The notes below the pieces were generated by a model. That model was given only the letters and a program-made list of their open reading frames with translations. It did not search any database and was not told the origin of the DNA. Positions 42,458 to 47,111 of a DNA stretch of 47,111 bases are shown piece by piece. The first letter of the stretch is position 1, and every line of letters starts with the position of its first letter. This DNA is from Nocardia takedensis NBRC 100417 (GTDB taxonomy: Bacteria; Actinomycetota; Actinomycetes; Mycobacteriales; Mycobacteriaceae): positions 1 to 47,111 of the forward strand of contig NZ_BAGG01000254.1 of the NCBI RefSeq assembly GCF_000308695.1, read 5' to 3'. A program made the position numbers and the translations under genes.

Positions 42458-42660
42458 TCCAGGGCGCGATGCCTGGAGGACCGAGAGCGATTCTCGGACG
42501 GTTCTGTGGCGCGATGCCCGGAACCTTCCGCGAGCAGCCATCGCACACGCCTACGCCCGGCCAGGGCGGAGACCGCCGCCAAGGGGGTCCTCGGTCACCC
42601 GACAGGGGTGAACCGCAGCTTACGTCCCAGAAGGGACGGCGACGCTCCCGCGAGGGAGCG
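42458..42660. other. Hairpin-rich non-coding stretch
   Basis: CTCCAGG/CCTGGAG (42458-42464, 42472-42478), CCGAGA/TCTCGG (42481-42486, 42492-42497) and CGCTCCC/GGGAGCG (42643-42649, 42654-42660) form successive stems. GGCGCGATGCC is repeated 45 bp apart. No convincing gene lies in 42385-42805. A structured RNA or single-strand origin is possible. Confidence 0.4.
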
Positions 42661-42679
42661 GTGCCCAGAGGGGCAGCCC

Positions 42680-42703
42680 GAAGGCGTCCAGTCGGACGCC
42701 TTC
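42680..42703. terminator. Hairpin terminator
   Basis: GAAGGCGTCC (42680-42689), loop AGTC, GGACGCCTTC (42694-42703): perfect 10-bp stem between the hairpin-rich region and the end of the minus-strand PadR operon. Confidence 0.7.
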
Positions 42704-42805
42704 AGTGCTTTCCAGGGTGCCCTTCGTTTTGACCACCGCTTACGCCCGTTTATCGGCGGCCAGAAATCGAACAAGCGTTCGGGGAACGATGGACGCGCGG
42801 AGGTG

Positions 42806-43387
42806 CTATCGACCTTCCTCGCGAGAGCGCGATTCGAATATTCTCAAGCGGATCACGACGATGGCACCGCCGAGGGCTGTGATGGAGCCTGTAGCCGTCA
42901 TGAAGTAGCCCAAGAAGCCGAGGGGGGTTGCGGCCGCAAAAAACACGCCGGCGAGGGCCAGCACAGCACAGCTGGAGGAGTAGAAGGTGAGGAAGCGGAT
43001 GGCCCCCTGATAGCGGTCATGCTCGGCAGCGGGAACGAATGCCTCCGTGTGCAGGATGCGTGCGGTCTTACGGCCTGTGAACAGCAGCGGGACCGCGAAC
43101 CGCACCGCCCAGATCAGCCGGGTGATCGGCCGTTGGTGGTGGCGCAGGAAGATCTCGGCGAGATCGGCGCGCCACCACTGGTAGTACTCCGCGCGCAGCG
43201 CGGGGGGCAGGCGCAGGCAGACCAGGTACACCAGCCCGTACCCGAGGCGGTCGATGTTGCCCTCCACCTCCTCGCTCACCAGGTGGGCCACCACCTTCGC
43301 GGCGACGTAGACGACGAAGCCCGCGAGCAGGCCCAGGAAGGTGAGCGCGATCTCTCCGGCGCCCAGCGTGATTCCCCAGAGGTTCAC
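42806..43387 (-). CDS. Membrane protein co-transcribed with PadR regulator
   Basis: A 193-residue protein. One membrane helix near the N-terminus (IALTFLGLLAGFVVYVAA), a soluble middle with RAEYYQWWRADLAEIFLRHH, and two C-terminal helices (about 130-185). GTG 43387 overlaps the PadR stop by four bases (GTGA). PadR genes are often coupled to a membrane protein they control. Function unknown. Confidence 0.75.
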   Translation of the reverse strand: MNLWGITLGAGEIALTFLGLLAGFVVYVAAKVVAHLVSEEVEGNIDRLGYGLVYLVCLRLPPALRAEYYQWWRADLAEIFLRHHQRPITRLIWAVRFAVPLLFTGRKTARILHTEAFVPAAEHDRYQGAIRFLTFYSSSCAVLALAGVFFAAATPLGFLGYFMTATGSITALGGAIVVIRLRIFESRSREEGR

Positions 43388-43773
43388 AGGGCACCGCCGA
43401 AGGCGGTACCGGTGCCCCACTGGGGCAGCCGGAACCGGGCCAGGGCGTTGCCGGTCGCCGGGCGCGGGGACCAGCCCGGCAGCCGCAGCCGGGCGGCGAG
43501 TTTGTCCAGCGCCTGGGTGGCGGCGAACTCGCCCGCGGCGGTCATCGTGTAGTAGCGGCGCGCGGGGCGGCCTTCGGCCTTGGGGTCGATGTCCTCGACG
43601 TGCCCCTCGATCCATCCGGCCTTCTCCAGCCGGGCCACGATCGGGTACAGCGTCCCGCTCGAGATCTCGCAGGCGCGCATCAGCTCGAACCCGTAGTGCT
43701 GCGCGGTGGGGTCGTCCAGGAACTCGCGTAGGACCGCCGCCACGTTGTTGGTGATCCGGAATCCATCAGCCAT
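43384..43773 (-). CDS. PadR-family transcriptional regulator
   Basis: A 129-residue regulator. AQHYGFELMRACEISSGTLY, then IVARLEKAGWIEGHVE and GRPARRYYTMTAAG, is the PadR winged helix. A basic tail follows. TAGAAT six bases before ATG 43773 indicates a leaderless mRNA. It is divergent from copy B of the duplicated gene, with only 88 bp between the two start codons, so it may control both directions. Confidence 0.9.
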   Translation of the reverse strand: MADGFRITNNVAAVLREFLDDPTAQHYGFELMRACEISSGTLYPIVARLEKAGWIEGHVEDIDPKAEGRPARRYYTMTAAGEFAATQALDKLAARLRLPGWSPRPATGNALARFRLPQWGTGTAFGGAL

Positions 43774-43779
43774 GCCGAT

Positions 43780-43855
43780 ATTCTACATAGGTTCTGCCGG
43801 TTTCCGGCATAGGGTCTGGGGCGGGCCGCTACAGGGCGTGGTGGGTCGGTACTGT
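43780..43855. promoter_or_regulatory. Back-to-back promoters of padR and copy B
   Basis: Minus-strand -10 TAGAAT (43780-43785) serves padR, and plus-strand -10 TACTGT (43850-43855) lies six bases before ATG 43862. GCCGGTTTCCGGC-like symmetry at about 43796-43808 may be the PadR operator. Confidence 0.5.
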
Positions 43856-43861
43856 CGCGGC

Positions 43862-44326
43862 ATGGTGACCCCCGAGATGCCCGAGATCGAGCAGGCGACC
43901 ACCTTCACCGCGATCATCGGTTCGACACCGGTCGTGATCGTGCTGCCGCGGTTCCGCAGCGTGCACATCGCCGAGTCCGGCGCGTTGGTCACCGCGGACG
44001 CCTGGACCACCGCACTTCTCGAGCACGGCGCGGTGCCGATGCGTGATCTGGATTTCCTCGGAGATCCGGTGCCGGGATGGACGGTGACGATCGGTGCGGG
44101 CGTGGCCACGGCGCGGATCACCGGCCCGGCCGGACTCGGCGTCGTCTACGAGGGCGAACTGGAGGCCGATGCAGCATGGCGCGAACGTGTCGCGGGCCTG
44201 CACCACATCGGCGCGGGCCTGGTCGTCATCAGCGGCACCGCCGAGCAGCCGACCGCCGACGCCGCACTGGAAATGATGGAGCAGGAGCGCGCGGTGTGGA
44301 TCCGGGCCGCCACCGCGCTGGACTGA
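43862..44326 (+). CDS. Conserved hypothetical protein, duplicated gene copy B
   Basis: A 154-residue protein, close paralogue of the product of 1848-2309 (the same TTFTAIIGSTPVVIVLPR, ADAWTTALL and ERVAGLHH blocks and the same end, ATALD). It appears leaderless, with TACTGT six bases before the ATG. It differs mainly at the N-terminus and in surface positions. On the circular map the two copies lie about 5 kb apart, on either side of the methyltransferase operon. Function unknown. Confidence 0.8.
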   Translation: MVTPEMPEIEQATTFTAIIGSTPVVIVLPRFRSVHIAESGALVTADAWTTALLEHGAVPMRDLDFLGDPVPGWTVTIGAGVATARITGPAGLGVVYEGELEADAAWRERVAGLHHIGAGLVVISGTAEQPTADAALEMMEQERAVWIRAATALD

Positions 44327-44412
44327 TCACGCAGACCCGAACGAAAGATGTGCGACGTTCGGTGACTTCGTAGACCTCGGATGATGGCGCGGTGACGTGC
44401 GGATACAACCGC

Positions 44413-44446
44413 GTACTTCTCGTCATGACGTCATGACGAGAAGTAC
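44413..44446. repeat. 34-bp perfect palindrome
   Basis: Two 17-base halves, perfectly complementary and centred on GACGTC, lie in a gene-free stretch after copy B. They are followed by a partial third copy (ATGACGAGCGG). It could be a protein-binding site or a cruciform-forming element. Confidence 0.8.
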
Positions 44447-44470
44447 ATGACGAGCGGACACAGACTCAAC

Positions 44471-44582
44471 GAACTTCTCAATGTTGCGACATCCGAACTC
44501 TGTGAACTTCTCAATGTCGAACAGAGGGGCCGCTCGACCTGGGGATGTCAGTGATAGTGTCCACCCACGGATACCGTGGACA
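44471..44582. promoter_or_regulatory. Direct repeats and inverted repeat
   Basis: GAACTTCTCAATGT occurs at 44471-44484 and 44504-44517, 33 bp apart (about three helical turns). TGTCCAC (44558-44564) and GTGGACA (44576-44582) form an inverted repeat just downstream. No gene is supported here, although a short open frame crosses it. Confidence 0.55.
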
Positions 44583-44647
44583 TTAGGAAGCAACCGGATC
44601 TATCCGGAACAGATGGGTGTTGACGGTACCCCCGCAGAGAGTGGAAT

Positions 44648-44677
44648 GGGGCCGAGAGGTGTCCACCTCCCGACCCC
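44648..44677 (-). terminator. Hairpin terminator
   Basis: GAGGTG-TC-CACCTC extended by CG and GGGG/CCCC pairs with small mismatches. It lies 29 bp past the stop of the 59-residue minus-strand gene. Confidence 0.55.
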
Positions 44678-44705
44678 ACGCTGACTGCTACACGATCATG
44701 ACGGC

Positions 44706-44885
44706 CTAGGAACCATTGATCGCGTGCAGTACCACCAGCGCCAGCCCGGTGGCTACGGCTGCCGGGCTGGTGTCGCTCTCCCCCAGGGGGAGTAGCACCT
44801 CCAGCACGCTCAGCGCCGCGATAGCCATCGCAAGCCAGTTCCTGTCGCCCCGGCCGGGCCGGGACTCCTCCCCTTCGGTGTCCAT
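44706..44885 (-). CDS. 59-residue membrane protein
   Basis: A small protein: 16 charged residues (MDTEGEESRPGRGDRN), then two hydrophobic helices (WLAMAIAALSVLEVLLPLG and AVATGLALVVLHAI) joined by an ESDTSP loop. ATG 44885 has an AAAGGA about 14 bases upstream, a rather long distance. Three tandem hairpins lie in its 5' leader. Function unknown; part of the set of tiny membrane proteins on this plasmid. Confidence 0.6.
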   Translation of the reverse strand: MDTEGEESRPGRGDRNWLAMAIAALSVLEVLLPLGESDTSPAAVATGLALVVLHAINGS

Positions 44886-44914
44886 GGAGCGGGCGTCGTC
44901 CTTTCGATCGCAGT

Positions 44915-44988
44915 GCCGCCGAAACGTTCTCGGCGGCCTGTCGCCGGTTTGGCGACAGGGTTCGAGGCCCTCCCCAATCGGGGAGGGC
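44915..44988 (-). promoter_or_regulatory. Three tandem hairpins in leader of the 59-residue gene
   Basis: Perfect stems: 44915-44922 with 44930-44937 (8 bp), 44937-44945 with 44951-44959 (9 bp), 44967-44975 with 44980-44988 (9 bp, AATC loop). They could form an attenuator, a stabilising leader or a separate RNA. Upstream, GCCACGAAA recurs at 45098 and 45150; no other gene is seen in 44886-45319. Confidence 0.55.
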
Positions 44989-45270
44989 GTCGCGATCGAT
45001 CAGGGCCTGCTAGGCGTCCGAATCGGAGTGAGACTGAACCTACACCACGCGGACCGACACTTTTCTGTGCCACGGGGCCACCGGAGGTGCCATTGGTGCC
45101 ACGAAATCGGCAACACCCGGCAATGTCCCTGGTCACCGCATTCCTATCGGCCACGAAAAGTGGCACTTTGGTGGCACCAGTTTCGGAAGTAGCACTTTCA
45201 GCACGGCGTTGTACCTCGCGGTGAGGTCCTTCCCGCAGAGGGACTTACATCCGAAAGTTGTTGACTAGAA

Positions 45271-45307
45271 CGAAGATGGCCCCGCCGATTCGGCGGGGCC
45301 ATCTTCG
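45271..45307 (-). terminator. Hairpin terminator after methyltransferase operon
   Basis: A perfect 17-bp stem (45271-45287 with 45291-45307) with an ATT loop lies 13 bp past the last stop codon of the minus-strand operon. Confidence 0.88.
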
Positions 45308-45319
45308 TGTCGAGGGGGC

Positions 45320-45757
45320 TCAGATCGCCACAGTGACCAGCGCGGCAACCCACAGCCATCCGACGTGCCAGGACTGATCCAACGCGGCGGCACCGGACCC
45401 CAGATGCCCGGCACCGACAGTCCAGAACTCGCCGTTGCCGAGCGCGACCGCCAAGCGGTGCAGCGGTGCACGCCGGTCGGCGAAGTAGTGCGTGCCCGCG
45501 CTGACGAGCTGGCCGGCGATCACCCCGGTGACCGTCAGGTGCAGTCCGGTCACCGCGGCGACCACCAGCAGCATCGCAACCAGGGTGGCGGTGTAGGTGC
45601 TGACGTGCTTGAGGCATTCCCAGCGTCCGGCCCAGCCGGGTCCGCTCTTGTGGTTGGCCTGGTGGTGGGTCTGGACCCAGTAGTCGCCGACCTTGTGCCC
45701 GGCCAGGAAGGTGGCAAGGGTCGCGGCGTACTCAACGACGGTGGTGGGGTCAGGCAT
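45320..45757 (-). CDS. Membrane protein, last gene of methyltransferase operon
   Basis: A 145-residue protein with about four predicted membrane helices (about 8-20, 50-72, 75-95 and 120-143). Histidine-rich loops include VGDYWVQTHHQANHKSG and THYFADRRAPLH, which could bind metal. It has the look of small DUF3307-like membrane proteins. ATG 45757 overlaps the stop of the ASCH gene by eight bases. Function unknown. Confidence 0.72.
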   Translation of the reverse strand: MPDPTTVVEYAATLATFLAGHKVGDYWVQTHHQANHKSGPGWAGRWECLKHVSTYTATLVAMLLVVAAVTGLHLTVTGVIAGQLVSAGTHYFADRRAPLHRLAVALGNGEFWTVGAGHLGSGAAALDQSWHVGWLWVAALVTVAI

Positions 45758-46118
45758 TCTCGGCCCCCTCCTCGGTGTCGAGGTACCGCCACAGGATTCG
45801 GGTGACCTCGGTGTCGCCGGTGCAGCCGTGGTGGGTGCGGGTGAAGAAGTCGATGAACTCGGCCGGGGTCCAGTCCGGGAAGCCCTCGGCGCGCACGTCG
45901 GCGGTGGTGATCGCGTCCAGGCGCTCGCGGCGCACCTCCTCGACAACGACGTCGACGATGCGCACGAGCGGTTCGCCGCGGCGGCGGCCCATGACCTTGC
46001 GGCACAGGGTCAACCGGGTTCCAGCGGTGAGGTCGCGCCATCCGGCGCGGCGGGTGACGGTCTTGGTGCGGTCGCGGACCTGGGCTTCGGTCAGCGACAC
46101 GGCCATCAGGCGTGGCAT
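45750..46118 (-). CDS. ASCH-domain protein
   Basis: A 122-residue protein of the ASCH fold. KTVTRRAGWRDLTAGTRLTL carries the conserved T-x-T-x-R/K and G pattern, then VRIVDVVVEEVRRERLDAI and GFPDWTPAEFIDFF follow the family order. ASCH/EVE-type domains bind modified nucleotides or RNA, and one member hydrolyses N4-acetylcytidine. ATG 46118 has AGGAG six bases upstream. Its place behind a C5 methyltransferase fits handling of modified bases. Confidence 0.85.
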   Translation of the reverse strand: MPRLMAVSLTEAQVRDRTKTVTRRAGWRDLTAGTRLTLCRKVMGRRRGEPLVRIVDVVVEEVRRERLDAITTADVRAEGFPDWTPAEFIDFFTRTHHGCTGDTEVTRILWRYLDTEEGAENA

Positions 46119-46170
46119 GTGGTGCTCCTGTTCTGCGGGAATTCGTTCCGGGTCTGGCCGTCGAGGTCGC

Positions 46171-46557
46171 TCATCGCGTCCCCGAACCAGCGGCAGTGGC
46201 GGCCAGGGCGCGGTAGGTGACCGTCTTGCCGGTCGCGGTGGCGTAGGCGATCTCGGCGCGGGTGGACTCGCCGAAGTAGCCGGTCTCGTCGGACACCACG
46301 ACGATCTCCTCGGCGAGGTCGATCTTGCGGCGGTGCAGCACGTCCAAGCGCTGCTTGACGGCACCGGCCTGGGAATCGGGGCCGATCACGACGAACGGGG
46401 CGAGCACGATGACATCGGCGGCGGTGAGTTCGGCGGCGATGTCGAGCATCTGCTGCCGGAAGCGCATGCTCCCGCACAGCGTGACGACCCTGCGCCCCAG
46501 CGCGATCCGGACGCAGCGCGCCAGGATCCGGGGCAGCCGGTGGGTGAGCGGATTCAA
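46171..46557 (-). CDS. Nucleoside 2-deoxyribosyltransferase-like protein
   Basis: A 128-residue protein. VVTLCGSMRFRQQMLDIAAE, ADVIVLAPFV, KIDLAEEIVVVSDETGYFGES and TRAEIAYATATGKTVTYR match the DUF4406/nucleoside-deoxyribosyltransferase fold, including the GS...F nucleotide loop and GES-T-EI active-site block. Such proteins exchange or cleave the sugar-base bond, or bind nucleotides as signals. The start is TTG 46557 with AAGGAG seven bases upstream. It lies 73 bp after the methyltransferase stop. Confidence 0.78.
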   Translation of the reverse strand: MNPLTHRLPRILARCVRIALGRRVVTLCGSMRFRQQMLDIAAELTAADVIVLAPFVVIGPDSQAGAVKQRLDVLHRRKIDLAEEIVVVSDETGYFGESTRAEIAYATATGKTVTYRALAATAAGSGTR

Positions 46558-46630
46558 CGGTGTTCTCCTTCGGTGAGGGGTGGTTACGGCCTGACGGGAA
46601 GGCCAGGCCGTGTGGTGGGGTCGTGCGAGG

Positions 46631-47111
46631 TCAGGCGATGGCCTCGACGGCGTGCAGGGCGGCGCGCAGGCGTTGGCCGATCCAGGCGCCCACGGCCGGG
46701 CTCACGGCGTTGCCGAATCCGTCGACCTGGTCGCGTGCGGTCCCCCAGACCACGAACTCGCCGGGCCGGTCGGGGAAGGTGGTGTCGAACCCGCAGCCGC
46801 GGCCGACCTCGTGGGCGGCCATCATCCGGAAGTAGCAGTCCTCCAACGCCAGTTCGGCGAGCGCGTCGCGCCACTCGGTGGTGAGCAGGCCGGTGGTGTC
46901 GCGGGAGGTGAAGGTCCCGAACGGGTCGGTGACCGGGTGCGGTGCGGTCTCGGTCCCGGTCGGCCCGTTCTGCTTGTACCAACCGCCGAACAACAAGCCC
47001 TGCGACGCCGAGGAGGTGATGGCTCCGAGCGGCGCGGAGACGGGGTGGGCGCGGTATTTCGCTTCGTCGATGCTCCCGTTGTTCTTGATGACCCCGGCCG
47101 CGGTGACCGGG
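46631..47111 (-). CDS. DNA cytosine-C5 methyltransferase, C-terminal part (continues from position 1)
   Basis: The last 160 residues of the methyltransferase whose N-terminal part is at 1-1358. DALAELALEDCYFRMMAAHE contains the conserved helix, and GFGNAVSPAVGAWIGQRL is motif X, completing the SAM site. The seam falls inside a repeat: AGPVTAAGVI before the seam, SGPVTAAGVI across it. Reading from base 1 into 47111 gives codon GGC with no shift and no stop. The stop is TGA at 46631-46633. Confidence 0.88.
   Translation of the reverse strand, partial: PVTAAGVIKNNGSIDEAKYRAHPVSAPLGAITSSASQGLLFGGWYKQNGPTGTETAPHPVTDPFGTFTSRDTTGLLTTEWRDALAELALEDCYFRMMAAHEVGRGCGFDTTFPDRPGEFVVWGTARDQVDGFGNAVSPAVGAWIGQRLRAALHAVEAIA

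Noticed and set aside
42506..43552. 348-codon plus-strand frame
   Set aside because: It lies antisense to the PadR operon, whose two genes have GTGA coupling and clear domains.
44481..44684. 67-codon plus-strand frame
   Set aside because: It has no ribosome site, overlaps operator-like repeats and a terminator, and resembles no protein.
1..47111. tRNA, rRNA or insertion sequence
   Set aside because: No cloverleaf, rRNA segment, DDE transposase or terminal inverted repeats were seen. The only recombinase is the serine resolvase.

Overview
The window is high-GC DNA of an actinomycete. The signs are a WhiB-family iron-sulphur protein, a GntR/HutC regulator beside a transfer operon, many start codons lying about six bases after a -10 box (probable leaderless transcripts), and actinobacterial plasmid families such as DUF4913 and RRQRL. 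The overall style suggests Nocardia or Rhodococcus relatives, but the genus is inference. The two ends of the window join exactly in frame inside one cytosine-C5 methyltransferase gene: the N-terminal part is at 1-1358 on the minus strand and the C-terminal part at 46631-47111 on the minus strand. The simplest reading is a complete circular plasmid of 47,111 bp, opened inside that gene.

Layout. 0-6.3 kb: methyltransferase start, a small GntR regulator, the first copy of a duplicated gene of unknown function, an ECF-type sigma factor with a translationally coupled partner, a gene-poor stretch, and a membrane-anchored helix-turn-helix protein with a small membrane partner. 6.6-14.2 kb: two different relaxases, a 1,608-residue MobF relaxase-helicase (plus strand) and a MobP relaxase with its MobC accessory (minus strand), with an oriT-like inverted repeat upstream of mobC. 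14.4-15.4 kb: three small genes, one secreted. 15.5-21.7 kb: the maintenance block. It holds a four-TM/HTH protein whose gene is studded with a 7-bp motif, a zinc-motif coiled-coil protein, parA with a small ribbon-helix-helix partner flanked by matching 3 x 9-bp iterons, the replication initiator, and a small RHH regulator. 21.7-33.0 kb: a methyltransferase/GntR operon divergent from a 9.5-kb transfer operon (small genes, WhiB, VirD4-like coupling protein, DUF4913, TOPRIM protein, RRQRL protein). Its two largest proteins carry related C-terminal modules. 33-47 kb: accessory region with a broken gene, a DUF4238 protein, a pentapeptide-like repeat membrane protein lying between two recombinase-type sites, a serine resolvase, a TIGR02391-type protein, an Abi-family protein, a PadR two-gene operon beside the second copy of the duplicated gene, small membrane peptides, and an operon of ASCH, nucleoside-deoxyribosyltransferase-like and membrane proteins downstream of the methyltransferase.

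How it works together. Rep plus the RHH protein probably set copy number, and ParA, its partner and the flanking iterons probably segregate the plasmid. The relaxases and one coupling protein would deliver DNA to a transfer channel, but I see no VirB4-type ATPase or other secretion-channel genes. The plasmid is therefore either mobilizable or uses an unrecognised route. The 35-47 kb region looks like a defence and DNA-modification cargo zone.
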